Positions 1-12,438 are shown, counted from the first letter of the stretch. The stretch: DNA of 64,000 bases from Sequoia sempervirens (GCA_007258455.2 VDFB02047230.1:160712635-160776634); one strand, 5' to 3'. The notes: a model not told the origin generated them from the letters alone. Numbers and translations are program-made.

Positions 1-744
1 AAGCCATCCCACCTTTATGTACGACCTGTTACTTGGTGGGATGGATTTGATTCATTAAGAAAAGGTGAGATAATGAAAAATTTGAGTTGGGAAGGTCTGA
101 GAGAGGGTTGGGTGTGAAGCCCAAGGTGGAAAACTATGAAATTCCTTATGAAAATTGAGGTTTTTATGAGTCAAGTTGAGTATTGATGGTGGTAAATGTT
201 ATTTTATGTTGAAAATAGCATGAGAAGGGCATCTTGAGTCTATTTGTAGAGTTGTTAAGGTTTGAAGAGTTTGTGGAATGTGAGTTTCATTAAACCCTAG
301 GGTTTCTAGGCTCCTTGAGAGGGTTTTATGGTTTGGCTATTAGGAGGTTGAATCTCTAGGGTGTGATTGAGGAATTTAGGGTTTTAAGACATGATTTTCT
401 ACCCGAATGTTTCATGTTGATTGGAAATGTTTAAAGGGTGGTATCTTTATAAATTTGGGCTAATTTGAGCCCTTAAAAGCGTTGGAAACTTGATTTTAGA
501 AATTTGTTGGAAAACAACCTTAGGTGAATGTTTGATATGTTATTTTGCACTGAAATAGGTCTTTGATGTGGGTGATTTTGTGAAATGAAAGGGTGTGTCA
601 GTGGTGTAATACCCGATTTAGTGGTTTTGTTGTACTACAAGCAAATAGTGTGAAATTGTTGAATGGTTAGATTCTAGTAATTTGTGAAATTGAAATTTGT
701 TGTCATTGTTTGGAATTTTGTTTGGTGAGTTGCAGAACTTCACC
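1..744. other. Non-coding flank, nothing recognised
   Basis: This AT-rich stretch contains no long open frame, no tRNA-like fold and no motif of a known element that I can recognise. It ends where homology between the two long direct repeats of Gypsy-1 begins. It may be the old target DNA of that element or a different decayed repeat. Confidence 0.5.
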
Positions 745-1749
745 TATTATATCATTTTCATACCCATTTTCTAAAAAAGAGGAGTCAAAAGACATTGATC
801 TAAACAAGCAAACTCACATTAAAATTGTAGAAGTTCTGCAAATGAACTATTCAAACAATAATGGCACAGTATAAAGTTAATAAAATAGCTTTAAGAAAAA
901 GAAAAAGGCCAAAAAATTGCACAACATATGAGTCTTTCTGCAATAATCTAATAACAATAAAAAGATTTTTTGTCTCCAAAATTCTATATTTTCTACAATT
1001 CTTAAACTCTTGGAACTCGTGGAACTCATAGAACTTCTAACCTTCGAACCCTTCCTTAGAAGCGAAGAGCAGTATATATATTGAGCATTCCCACCACCTA
1101 GCGAGTAGTAACTAAAAGATCTGGTATCCTGAGTAATGATGTAGAAGCAATGATTCCCCTTGGTCATTGTAATGGAAAAATATTTGGGCCATAACATGTA
1201 GTCGCTCCCCATCCAGGTGCATCCCTTGCGAATGATGGTAGTGGTCTCGACATAGTTTTGTGCAAACACATGTCGCCACCCAATATAGGTAGTTAGAACA
1301 CGCAACATTATATCACGACTCATAGTTTGCTCCATCCTAGCTTTATGGGGGACTCACCAAAGTGATGTGTGGCGGTATTTCGCAACCCATAGTTCATTTC
1401 TCCCCCTCGTCATTGAAGGCTTGCACTAGGAAGAAATGTGGAAGTGTGCTTGGTACCGACTATGGGGTCCACCAAAGGATATGTAGATGAAGGCTACATG
1501 GCACGTGGTTGGGGCCCAATTCAAAAGTGAGAGGAAGAAACCTTTAAGCGTACACGGCGAAGACACGTGGAAACATGGGGGGACTGTTTGAAAAGTGAAA
1601 GGAGGAATTCCTTCAGAAAGCACTGAGTAGACACATGGTGAAGGTTGGCGGTCATTTATCAAAAAGGGGTGATGATGTTCATTTGAGGTAGGGGCCAGTA
1701 CCTAGAAAAAAAACAAAACCCAAAGGGAGCTTGATGAATTTTATATTCA
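745..1749 (-). repeat. Gypsy-1 3' LTR (left copy)
   Basis: This block matches 19985-20974 over nearly its whole length with substitutions and small indels. Shared landmarks are the tract at about 760-880, the frame at 877-1335 that resembles the one at 20214-20639, and the tract at about 1560-1748. The frame itself is probably not a protein; it is simply LTR sequence that stayed open in both copies. The right edge reads ATTCA, consistent with a TG start on the minus strand. Homology stops abruptly at about 745, so the LTR's 3' end may be truncated here. Confidence 0.75.
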
Positions 1750-2082
1750 TAGCTTTTGATGACTACCAGGGGCGTTTTGCTTGAGGAGAGAGGAACCCAA
1801 AATTTTCTATGGTTTGTAGACCAGAGTGCCATCCATAGGACGATGGATTTAGAGTTTGGAAAGGGCTACTTGCAGGGGTATACAATCATCCTCGGATGGT
1901 CTCGATGTATCATGTAGATTATCCTACACTCTGCTTAGATTGAACATTTTTTTATAAGGTAGCATCTTAGGCAAACTGATGCCTGCATCACATTGGAAAA
2001 GTAGCTATGCAACCGGATGAATGACACCCTCAATATCTATGGCAATAGGAGGTTGACTGAAATTTTGGAAAGCGGTTGGGTC

Positions 2083-2490
2083 CTACTCCTTCTCTTCAAT
2101 CTTCATTACAATTTGCTTAGTTGTGGTGATCGACTCATCTTCAAGAAATAGGGATGGAAGACCTATCTTATTTAGTTGGGAGAAATTTTCCCGCATGCCA
2201 TCCATAGTCTGGTTCAAAGTAGCTACATAGGAATTAGTACGATGGATAGCTGAGTGATGGTGGATGATTTTTTTTTCCATCTTGGCAGCAACATTCTGAT
2301 CATCTATCCCTACCTTTTCTAAGTTTTCATCAAATACCATGTATCTAGCTTGCTTAAAAAACTCTTTGCCTCAGGAACCATTTCTTTGATGAACCACATG
2401 TTGATGTTATAGAAACTTTGGGATCATTCTTCCAGGCACATGTCAAGACATAAAATTTCATATATCCTATCAACTATTTATTTTATTGAG
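2083..2490 (-). pseudogene. C-terminal end of the Gypsy-1 sense extra ORF
   Basis: The minus-strand frame from 2340 to a stop at 2083-2085 encodes an 85-residue charged, Glu/Lys-rich segment, and open sequence continues upstream toward the Copia-1 LTR. Its position just inside the 3' LTR makes it the likely end of the extra ORF whose main part lies at 7961-11598 beyond the Copia-1 insertion. No domain family is recognised. Assignment to the same protein is inferred from position and orientation. Confidence 0.45.
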
Positions 2491-2492
2491 AT

Positions 2493-2985
2493 AATTAAGT
2501 GAAGAGGTGCTTCACATGGCAACATTATAATTTCTCTTGGGCCGACCTTCCTTGTAATTCATATTTATTATTTGTAATTATATCCTTTGTATTTTGTCCA
2601 ACCTTGTACATGAAGAGGTGTGACCTCTCTCCCATTTGTATATATACAAGGTCACTTCCATCTATTCCATAATCAAGCAAGTTTGATTTATTCTCTCATT
2701 AAAGTGCGAATTCCTTTAAGAGCAGTTTGCAAATTTTCTCTAAGTGCAGATTTTGAGATCAAGGAAAAGTAGATTATTATTTGTCATTTCATCTAGAGTT
2801 GGTGCTGAATATAGGCCTTGAGTTTGGCCTCATTGTAAAGATATTTTTTTCCATCCTTTATATATATAAGAGAGATCTTTGTTGCTGGGTTTTTCTCCAT
2901 CAAGTGGAGGCTTTTCCTAGGGTATTTTTTGTGTTTATGTGTTTGATTTTGAGTTAAAATTTGCTTACATAATCTGATCATAAAA
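2493..2985 (+). repeat. Copia-1 5' LTR
   Basis: Homology with the right LTR is strong from about 2560 to 2980 and weaker before that. It includes a TATATATA-containing promoter-like tract at about 2640 and an alternating TA tract at about 2860. The likely start is the TGAGATAATT near 2493. The primer binding site begins about eight bases after the end. Confidence 0.75.
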
Positions 2986-2992
2986 AATAATA

Positions 2993-3004
2993 TGGTATCA
3001 AAGC
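2993..3004 (+). promoter_or_regulatory. Copia-1 primer binding site (initiator tRNA-Met type)
   Basis: TGGTATCAAAGC differs at one base from the usual plant retroelement site TGGTATCAGAGC, which pairs with the 3' end of initiator tRNA-Met. It lies directly after the left LTR, the expected place for priming minus-strand DNA synthesis. Confidence 0.8.
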
Positions 3005-3092
3005 TAGGTTTAGGAGGATCATGATCATATTTATATAGTAGCGCTATCATCCTCTCTTATTCTCATTGTCTTGCATCAATCTTATTGTCAAG

Positions 3093-4322
3093 ATGGTGAA
3101 TAGGTTGAAGATTGAATTTAGACTTGAAGGCGCTTCAAACTTCACATCTTGGAAGTTTAGAGTCACGCTAGAATTAGAAGAAAATGAGTTAGTAGAGTTC
3201 ATGGAGGGAAAAGTTCCTAAACCTTTAGATGAGAATGAGAAGCCTCAATGGAAGAGGAATGGCACTAAGGCGAAAAAGATGTTGGTTGATTCCGTGAAAG
3301 ATCACATAGTGCCAATCATCTCCAAGTTGAAGACATCAAGGGATATGTTCAAGACTTTGAAGGAGATGTATGGGGTCAACAACACAAGTCAAGCTCTTGC
3401 ATTAAAGAAACAACTTCATCATATCAAGATGGAAAAAGGAGAATCCGTCATCTCATATTTCATGAAGATCACCGAGTTGAGAGATCAACTCTCTACCATT
3501 GGGAATATTTTTGATAGAAAGGATTTGAATATGTTGGCTCTCAATGGTCTTCCTTCATCTTGGGAGTCATTTATTCAAGGAATCAATGTGAGATCAAAAC
3601 TTTCCACGTTTGATCGGTTGAGAGAAGATTCTATTCAAGAAGAATCAAGGTTGGCTGTGAGAGGCATTGGTCAAAGCTCTATAAATGAATACATTCATGT
3701 TCTTGTTGCTCAATCCTTGAAGAAGAAAGGAAAAGAAGGGAAGAAAGGCTACTTCAAGAGGAATAGAGTCGATCAAATATCTGATGGTGCTCCTACAATT
3801 AAGAAGAAGAAGGATTTATCTCACATTCAATGTTTTAGATGTGACAAGTATGGTCACTATGCTAAGGATTGTCCAACTAGACCTAAGAAGCAGGCTTCAT
3901 TTGCAGATGTGGGTGAGATCTCTCTACAGAAGGATTCAAGTGAATTTCTATTCTATTCTACTTTGTCAAGCAATGTGCCTATCGACATCAACACTTGGTT
4001 GATTGATAGTCGTGCTTCTCGCCACATCACTAGATTTAGAGAGCATCTATTTGATTTGGTGGAGAGAGATTATAATGTTCAAGTCATCATTGGTGATGTT
4101 GCAAGTTATTATGTGAAAGGTGTTGGGACCTCCTCTCTTCACTTGGATTTTGTTATTTCCTTACAGTTGAGTGATATCCTATTTGTTCTAAGTATCAAGT
4201 GGAACCTTGTCTCTATCTCAACATTAGAGGACAAGGGGTATCAAGTTGCATTGTCTAAAGGAAAAGTTCTTGCATGGCCGAAGAACTCGAGTGTCAAGAG
4301 TACTCAGGTGATTGGAGTTTGA
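3093..4322 (+). pseudogene. Copia-1 gag and protease
   Basis: This is one uninterrupted frame of about 409 residues from the ATG at 3093; an upstream in-frame ATG at 3066 is possible. The first ~220 residues match the copia gag (UBN2/gag-polypeptide) type that packages element RNA. A perfect CCHC zinc knuckle, CFRCDKYGHYAKDC, follows at about 3832-3873. The aspartic protease comes next, but its active site reads LIDSRASRHIT: the glycine of the usual D-S-G triad is arginine, which should impair catalysis. The frame ends at a stop at 4320-4322; the rest of pol continues after it in the same frame. Confidence 0.85.
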
Positions 4323-4367
4323 CATGAGTGTCTCTATAGACTTTGCACTCATCCACTTCAGGCTTTT

Positions 4368-7126
4368 TTGCATGATTGTTCAAGTTCGTGTGAACTTTTT
4401 CATAGAAGACTTGATCACCTTCACTTTCAAGCACTACCAACCATGGAGAAGATGGTCATAGGACTTCCTAAATTCAACAAGGAGCATGAAGGTACCTACC
4501 GAGGATGCGCTTTAGGTAAGAATACTAAAGGTTCATTTCATAGTAGTGAAAGTAGATCTAAATGTATTCTAGATCTTATTCATTCTGATTTATGTGGTCC
4601 AATGTTTGTTGCTTCTTTGAGTGGTTTCTTGTATTATGTAATTTTTATTGATGAATACTCTAGAAAGACCTGGATTAATTTCTTAAGACTAAAGAATTTG
4701 AGGAAGTACTTGAGAGATTCAAGGAATTTAAAGCTCAAGTAGAGAACTTTTCTAGGAAGAGGATCAAAGTTCTTAGATATGAAAATGGAGGAGAATACAT
4801 CTTTGAAAGCTTTCATAATTTTTGTGTTGAGGTAGGAATTAAGAGGGAGTTTTGTGTTCCCTACAATCCACAACAAAATGATGTTGCAGAAAGGAAGAAC
4901 AAATCTATTATAGAAGCAACTAGAGCCATGATTCATGATCAAGATTTGCAAACCTTCCTTTGGGATGAAGCATCTAGGACAACTGTGTATGTTCAAAATA
5001 GAAGCCCTCACCGAATTTTGGAGAACATGACTCCTGAAGAAGCATTCACAGGGGTGAAGCCAAAATTAAGTCACTTGAGGATCTTTGGTTGTCTAGTGTA
5101 TGCTCATGTACCTAAAGATAAGAGGACAAAGCTGGAACCATCTAGTAAGAAGGGAATATTTGTGGGCTACAGTGAGTCTTCGAAAGCCTACAAAGTTTAA
5201 ATTCTAGGTCATAAGTTGATTGAGATCAGTAGGGATGTTACATTTGAAGAAGATGTTGCATTCAAGAGATCTAAGGGCATCCACATGGAGATAGACAATG
5301 AAGATCAAGAGTCTCCTTAGGATATGGAAGTTGACCATACTCCTGAGATTCAGAGGGAGGCTATTGATCCTAAAGAAGATGATGATCTAGTTGAGCCTTT
5401 GGAACCTACTGATGGGCTTACATACATTATGATTGGTTGTAAGAGACCTCTTTGGGCTAGGAAAACTATACAAGAGGCAAATAAGTTTGCAGCTCCAAGA
5501 GGAACTTTCAGAGAAAGCAAGAGACCTCACAAATTTTCAAGCTATGTTGCTTTAATGAGTCAAATCATTGAGTCTAAGAATTCTAGTGTTGAGGAAGCTA
5601 CTAGTCAGAAAGTATGGAAAGATGCTATGGCTGAGGAGTATCAATCCATCCTCAAGAATGATGTTTGGGACATTGTACTTAGACCTGAGGGAAATTTTTT
5701 TGTCTCTTCTAAGTGGCTCTTCAAGATCAAGCATGTGGCTGATGGGAGCATTGAGAAGTACAAGGCTAGATTTGTGGCTATAGGATTCTCTCAGAAAGAG
5801 GGAGTAGACTATGAGGAAACATTTTCTCCAGTTGCTCGTTATACATTTGTTAGGAACATCATTTCTATTGCAATATCTAAGGGATGGAAGATACACCAGA
5901 TTGATGTGGAGACAACATTTCTAAATGGTGTAATTAAGGAAGAGGTATATATTGAGCAAACTAATGGCTTTGAGGTTCATGGGAAGGAGTCTCATGTTTG
6001 TAGGTTGAAGAAGGCATTATATGGCCTTAAGTAGGCTCCTCGTGCTTGGTGCAAAAGAATTTATCAATACTTGATGAGCTTGGGTTTCTCCAAGAATGAT
6101 ATTGATTCAAACCTTTACTTCAAGGTAATTGATGGTGAAGCATTAATATTGGTTGTATATGTTGATGATATAATTATTATTGGAGAAGATCACCCCATTT
6201 TCAAATGCAAGGAGTTATCTTTTGAATTTGAAATGAAGGATCTTGGTCTCATGCACTATTTTCTTAGCTTAGAAGTATGGTAGAAGCTAGGTGAGTTTAT
6301 TCTGAGTCGAGGGAAGTATACCATTGACATTATGAAGAGATTTGGTATGATGGATTGCAAATCCATGTCCACACCTATGGAGACAAACTTTCAGAAGCTT
6401 AAGGAGGTTGCAACTAGTTCAGATCTAGTGGATCCTACTATGTATAGGCAGTTGATTGGACTGTTGATATATCTAGTCAATACTAGACTAGATATTTTCT
6501 ATGCAGTGAGTGCACTTAATTAGTTCATGTGTGAACTAAGGAAAATACATCTAGTTGCAGTGAAGCATATCCTGAGATACTTGTGTGGTATAGTTGGATA
6601 TTTCTTGAGGTATTCTTTTGATGTGGACTTGGAGCTGCATGGATATACTGATTCTGATTGGGCAGGGTGTGTCACCGATTGGAAGAGCATCTCTGGATGT
6701 TGTTTTAGTTTGGGGTCTGCAATGATCCCTTGGTGTAGCAGGAATCAATCTTCAATGGCACAAATCATCATAGAGGCCAAGTATATTATATCTTGTGTGG
6801 TAGCTCGAGCAGTAGTGTGGCTTCATAAGCTCCTTGCAAGATTTTTTGGACAATCATTGGAGCCAACTGTCATTCATTATGATAATGAAAGCTGTGTGAA
6901 GCTTTTTGTCAATCTAGTGTTTCATGATAGAACCAAACATGTTGAGATCAAATACCACTATATCAGAGATATGGTATTTATGAAAGCAATCCAATTGAAG
7001 TATATTAGCACTAATGAGTAGATGGTATACATTTTCACCAAGCCTCTTGCTAGAGTAAAGTTTGTGTACTTTCGATACAAGCTTGGTATTGTGGAGAATG
7101 AAGCCCTAGATGAGAAGGAGTCTTAG
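4368..7126 (+). pseudogene. Copia-1 pol: integrase, RT, RNase H
   Basis: The integrase zinc-binding region (HRRLDHLHF, then a C-x(n)-C end) begins near 4400 and the core follows with HSDLCGP and a GGEY motif. The catalytic aspartate before that GG appears replaced: YENGGEY stands where SDNGGEY is usual. The frame shifts once near 4690 and then stays constant to 7126. RT has the standard copia signatures KARFVAIGFSQ and YGLK-stop-APRAW, with YVDD at 6158-6169. RNase H shows DSDWAGC and later TKHVEIKYHYIR. In-frame stops occur near 5200, 5320, 6033, 6281, 6521 and 7019. Several fit CAG or CAA to TAG or TAA decay. Confidence 0.88.
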
Positions 7127-7148
7127 TATTAGTGATCATCTGATTTTC

Positions 7149-7535
7149 TTTAATGCATTTCTCTCTATGAGAGAGATTTGAGGTGCAATCCCTTGTTAAT
7201 GCATTTCTTTCTGTTAGAGAGATTTGAGGTGAAATCCCTTATTTCCACCCTCTAGGAGTAGCCATGGTGGATGTCATGTATGTGACTCCATGAAAACATC
7301 ACGTGAGAGAGTCCATGATGATTTTCTTGTACTTGTGATTTTCATCCTCTAGGAGTATCTATGGTGAACATCATGATGAGGTGACAACATCACGTTGAGT
7401 GATGAGCACTTGTGCATACCACATATGGGAGTAGCCATGGTGGTTGATATCATGATGAGGTGACATGTTCCTTTTACCATACATGGGAGTAGCCATGATG
7501 CTTGATATCATGATGAAGTGATATGTTTCTTTTCC
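7149..7535 (+). repeat. Tandem-like repeats between Copia-1 pol and its 3' LTR
   Basis: Two ~50-bp units containing GAGAGATTTGAGGTG lie at about 7149-7243. After them a GGAGTAGCCATGGTGG unit recurs near 7254, 7351, 7427 and 7485, the last two copies being about 58 bp apart and very similar (each continues into GATATCATGATGA). The array runs up to or into the 3' LTR start, which explains why that boundary is hard to fix. Confidence 0.7.
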
Positions 7536-7960
7536 ATATTTATTATTTGTAATTATATCCTTTATATTATGGCTGACCTTGTACATGAAGATGTGCGACC
7601 TCTCTCCCATTTGTATATATACAAGTTTTCTTCCATCTATTCCATAATCAAGCAAGTTTTATTCATTCTCTCATTAAAGTGAAAATTCCTTCAAGAGCAG
7701 TTTGCAAATTTTCTCTAAGTGCAGATTTTGAGATCAAGGAAGAGAAAATTATTATTTGTCATTACATCTAGAATTGGTGCTGAATATAGGCCTTGAGTGT
7801 GGCCTCATTGTAAAGAGATTTGTTGCCATCTTTTATATATATAAGAGAGATCTTTGTTGCTGGGTTTTTCTACCTCAAGTGGAGGGTTTTCCTAAGGTAT
7901 TTTCTATGTTTATGTGTCTTATTTTGAGTTAAATTCTGCTTACATAATCTAATGATAACA
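7505..7960 (+). repeat. Copia-1 3' LTR
   Basis: This repeats the left LTR, with clear homology from about 7535 through the shared TTACATAATCT near the end. Scattered substitutions and small indels separate the two copies. The beginning is blurred because the preceding tandem units share sequence with it. Confidence 0.75.
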
Positions 7961-10900
7961 CTAACACCGCAGGAACTGTTCAATTGTTTCGTGAACCTCC
8001 CTACTCAATTTTTTTGTCTATGACATGAATCAGAGCATTGGGTATAGTGTTAGGCAGAAGGAATTAACCTTTTCCCAATATGAAATATATAGTTGTTGAG
8101 CTATTGGGATGAGGTCCAGCTGAGCAACAAGGGCTTGGGGAGCACTCTTAAAAAGGGTGATATCCTCATCCTTTGAGTTGACATCCTGCGTCAGTTCCAC
8201 AATCTTCTTCTTTGTGGATGCAAGTTGTTCCTAGATGTGACTTAGCTCCTTAAACCAATTCTCCTTGGCCTGACTGTGGTTTTCCAACTTAGTGTCAAGA
8301 GAAGACTCTGTCTCTTGGAGCTCTTTTTCTAATTGGGTCCTTTGGCCCTCAAAGTTCACCTTCTTCTGTTCTAATTTTTGCTCATGTTGAGCGCCTTGAG
8401 ATGCTAGCTCTTCATCTTTTTAATGCAGATTCTATTTTGCCAGGGCCAACTGGCTATGATATTCTTGGTTTTTCATTTGTAGCTCATTGATCAGGGTGGG
8501 ATCAACAGATTGGGACTTCTTGAGTTCCTCTTGGATTTTATTCCACTCTAACTCTATTGCTTGCACTCTCTTTGATAAGCACACAACTTCTACTTCCAGT
8601 GATTTCTCCCTCGTTTCTAGGAAACTGACCCTTTCCTTCACAAGCTTCAGTTGCTCCTCCTTTTTCTTTAGCTGACAACTAGACTTGAGGAAGTCAGTCG
8701 TCACCACTAGTTGCATTTCTTCCATGAGTTCTACCTTGTCTTGCAGTTGGGCTGTTCTTAGATTGAGTCCCACGGAATACATGTTGTAATAATCTAGTAG
8801 CATCTCCCCTTGTGAATTGGTAGTGTTTGGGTACATGGTGGTGAAATTCAATGTTTCTTGCACCTCATTGTACATAGTATATACCTTCGGCTCCACCTTT
8901 TTGTCATCCTTAGCCTTTCTATTTTGTATTCTGAGAGCTCGTGCTTGTTTTGTGGATTCTCCTTGGGCTATGAATCAGGATGGTGATTGAACTAGCCCAT
9001 CCACAAAAGCTGCACTAGGGGGTAGGGAAGAAGGGAATGAAAGTGTAGCAGGCTCTTGCATTTTCCTCTTCTAGAGAGTAACAGTTTGTGGGGAGAAATA
9101 AGGAACATGCCAAAATTTGATTTGTGAACTGGCGGAAGGGCTCATCAGTTGTTGTGGTGATGGGATAGTCATTGTAGAGTCCGTTTGTTGGGCATAGTGG
9201 GTTAGACCCAAGGCAACGATAGCAGCAGGGGTGCCAATGGCAACTGAGCTTGTAGAAAGAGAGGCAAGGAGAGATTGGGCAGCGGCGATAGGTGTCAGGG
9301 TTCGCGGAGGCATTAAGATAAATGGATTTTTTTGGGAGAATTTGGAGAAACCTCCTGCAAACATTGTGGTAGAGGTAGAGAGGGTAGGACTGATACTCAC
9401 AGTGAGGGGCGTCGTGGCGATAGTAGAGGATACTAAGGATTGAGAAGTAAGAAAAGGAGAGAACGTTACTTGCTGATTGGATGATGACAATGTTTCACTG
9501 GTTGTTGGCTCCTCACTTACTTTGAACTCCTAGCTCACTGCGAGCACTTGGCTTGCAACAATTTCTTGTGAACCTTCTCCCATAATAGCTTTTGTGCACT
9601 GTTGTATAGCAAGAGGGGTGTCCCCCATCTCTATAGTCTCTGGTTGTTGCTGCTGGGACCTTCTTATTGTTTTTGTGAGTGTCTATAAGGCTCTTGATGT
9701 ATTCATTTACACATTTAAAGAGACATAGGTAGGCTACCTTGTGGAATTTTTCCCGTGCTGAGTAGAGGATGTCAATGTCTTGGCTTCCTCTTTTGCCTAC
9801 TCTTCCTCTTCCTCATGAAGTCATTCCCACCACTAGCGCTTGAGTTAGAAGTAGGATGCTCATCATCCCACAACTTATCAAACTGCTCATCATCCTTCAT
9901 GCTACCATAAGGGGCATCAAGTTGGTTTGTCTCTTGGTGATACACCCAGAAGGCTCTGATTCTTTCCACACTCCATTGTTGTTCTTTTCTTAACTTATTG
10001 AACATGGTGGCCCCCATTTTGTGATTCTCATTATAATCTGCCACAATGAAGTAGAACTTACTCCATGGTGGTTTTTTGTCATCTATAAGAATGTGGATCG
10101 GGTCAACCAATAATTCATCTTCATCCTCTAGCAAGTTGTGCCTATTTTCCCAGTAAGGTCGAGAACTGAGTTACTTTGATATGCTCATATGGTAGATCAT
10201 TAAAAGGGTTGTAACTCCATTTGTCACAAATCATTACCAACCCTAGATGAGCCAACTTATCTTGCAACAGTAGGCACACCTTCTTCTTTTTCACAACCAC
10301 TGTTTTGAAGCTTATCAGATAGATGAACAATCCCTTCCTCTTGGCTTTTCCTCTACAGAAGGTAGCATTGATAATGCATGCTTTCTGGAACATTTCAAGG
10401 GAAAGCACTCGATTTGTAACGCATGTAGAAAGGAAGAATGGTTCCTCGATGAAGCCTCACATGTAGATGAATGTGAAATCCACTCCAAAAAACCAATCAC
10501 ATTTGGGAATGAAGTTTTGCATATACTCTGTCTGCATCTTAGTGAGTAGATTAATACCATCCTCTCCTTGCAAATAATGTAAAATTAGAGTCAAGAAATA
10601 ATCCAAAAATGCATAATAGTTGAAAGTGGATGAGAGGAGAGGAGTACAGATAGAAATCAACTTCCTTTTGTTCCTTTCGTCAAAGACAACTTCACATGCT
10701 TGACAAAGAAATCAGGGTTCTGATGCAAAAACATATGGGAAAAAAAGGAAGGAAACCTAAACTTTCCTTTAGCTTAGTAATTCTTTATTTACCCAATCAT
10801 CTCCTCAATGAGGCATTCTGCAAAATCATACCAAAAGAAAGAGAGTTTCCTATGAAATTGGAATCCCAAGCCTAACTGAAATGTGTGCACTTCCTTGTCA

Positions 10901-11598
10901 GTGTCCATACTGCAAACAAATGCCAACATTGAAAATGCCTCTTGCAAGTATACATTGAAAGCACTATGTTGTGCCAGGATCTTTGGTGTCTTTCGGTGGT
11001 CTTCCTTAATCCTTTTGGTTTCTTTGTTATAAAAGTCCATAGCTTTTTCCCTTCCTTTCCATATATTTTCCCCATTTGCAGGAGTGAATGTCTCTATTTT
11101 TTCCCTTCTGTAGGTATGATCAAGGATGCACAACATATTTTGGATAGCTCCTGAGCTGATATTCATACTTAGAGTCTAACCCTCAATAGTGTTGGTGCTT
11201 AGGTTGAAATGTTCGATGGCTGCATCAACCAATTCTGGGAAATAGTGCACATATGGGACCATATATTGTGGGAGCTCGCTGAGCCATATCTTCTTTGTCG
11301 TTGACATCAAATTTTTGGATACCTTCATTCTTTTGTAGGCTACTTCCCTCAAAGATTTAGGGTTCTTTGCAAGATTGGGATTATGAATATTATCCTTGTC
11401 CTCCTGGATTAGGGCCTAGTTTCTATAGCTTTTGTGCTTCTTCAGTTCCTGTGTGTTTTCCCACTTTGGCTTGTCTGGAATACTAGGCGTGGCATAAGAA
11501 ATGTTGTTGGAGACATTGACGACTTGTGCTAATTGTATAGCTTTAAATAAGCTTCACGTTGCCTCCCCTTGTGCTTCTTGGCCTAAAATTTCTGCCAT
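7961..11598 (-). pseudogene. Gypsy-1 sense extra ORF (unknown protein, coiled-coil C-terminal half)
   Basis: This minus-strand coding-like region starts at a possible ATG at 11596-11598 and runs to the Copia-1 insertion. Two alternating frames carry it: 11166-10789 and 10134-9772 share one, while 10660-10142 and 9490-8000 share another, so about three frameshifts have occurred. The N-terminal part is globular-looking and ends in a basic run (RKRKSRQKRKPRH) near 9775. A Ser/Thr/Pro-rich linker follows at 9490-9071. A long heptad-rich coiled coil (SFLETREKSLEVEVVCL) spans about 8900-8130. I recognise no enzymatic motif. It lies between integrase and the 3' LTR, where extra ORFs are known in Tat-lineage elements. 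Function is unknown. Confidence 0.6.
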
Positions 11599-11599
11599 T

Positions 11600-12267
11600 T
11601 TTCTTTGTGGGAAGCTTCTACTTCGCTTGAACATCTCTACAATTTTACCTTAGCTCTATTTGTGCGCTAGAAATTTATTTCTCTTTGGGTAGTGTATTTG
11701 AAAAAACCTTTTAAGTGCTTAAACATTTTGCATGCAATACTTAGCTATTTTTTTCTCAAGGCGGTAGATGAGAGTTACCTTTTTTGCATTTAATTTGGCA
11801 TGTACTGCCAACCTTTTGGCTTGTGCGAAATGAATCACTTTCCATTTTGAAATAACAAAATTTAATAATTACAATTAGCAACCATATTGTACAACATGAT
11901 TTCCTTGGAACTTGAGATAAATATTTGCTAGCAGCTTAAGTGTTCGTATGCATTGGAAATTAATGACCCAAAAGGAATGATTAAGCCAAAGATTTGATCA
12001 GTGCTTGAAAAGATATGAGCTTGGCCTTGGAGTTCACAAAACACTTGGAGAATGACACCTTAGTATTCAGCTGTGCATAACACCATCAACTGTTGCCACT
12101 AGCTTAGGTTAATTAATTATCCCTTATTAGTTTTGCACATAGCAAGCCGTACTCAATAGATGCAACTGGGTGGGGAATTTGAGCAAGCCTTGACATGAAT
12201 TTCAAGTTGGTACTTGATTAGCCTCATGTTTATGGTAAGAAAATTACCATGCATTTCCTTTCTTTTT
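11600..12267. other. Non-coding spacer between divergent Gypsy-1 extra ORFs
   Basis: AT-rich sequence without a long frame lies between the start of the minus-strand extra ORF (11598) and the plus-strand TATA box near 12268. Its place between two divergently oriented frames suggests it could hold regulatory sequence for either; I see no specific site other than the TATA box. Confidence 0.4.
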
Positions 12268-12278
12268 CTATAAATAGG
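12268..12278 (+). promoter_or_regulatory. TATA box for the antisense ORF of Gypsy-1
   Basis: CTATAAATAGG is a near-ideal plant TATA box on the plus strand, opposite to Gypsy-1 transcription. It lies about 170 bp upstream of an ATG at 12439 that opens a coding-like plus-strand region. The spacing suits a transcript with a leader of about 140 nt. Confidence 0.5.
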
Positions 12279-12438
12279 AACCTAAGCAGTAGTGAAATCA
12301 CAGTTAGTGATTTGAGCATAGTTGGCAATAGGTAATTGGCTTAGTAGTTTAGCATTAGCAGTTGCATAGTATTTTCATAGGCTAGACTTAGGTAGTTTGC
12401 GGAGATACTTTTAAGATAGTTGAAGAGCACTTGCCAAC

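Larger units (their letters stand above)
2493..7960 (+). mobile_element. Copia-1: Ty1/copia LTR retrotransposon nested in Gypsy-1
   Basis: Roughly 450-bp direct repeats (clear homology 2560-2980 against 7535-7955) flank a plus-strand gag-pol. A methionine-initiator-type primer binding site, TGGTATCAAAGC, follows the left repeat at 2993-3004. The domain order gag, protease, integrase, RT, RNase H is that of Ty1/copia. The copy carries one frameshift near 4690 and several in-frame stops. It interrupts the minus-strand extra ORF of Gypsy-1. The outer LTR ends are diverged, so the element boundaries and the target-site duplication are uncertain. Confidence 0.88.

Noticed and set aside
877..1335. 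A 152-residue minus-strand frame resembling another at 20214-20639, suggesting a conserved protein.
   Set aside because: The two frames lie in the two LTRs of Gypsy-1, so their similarity comes from LTR homology rather than protein conservation.
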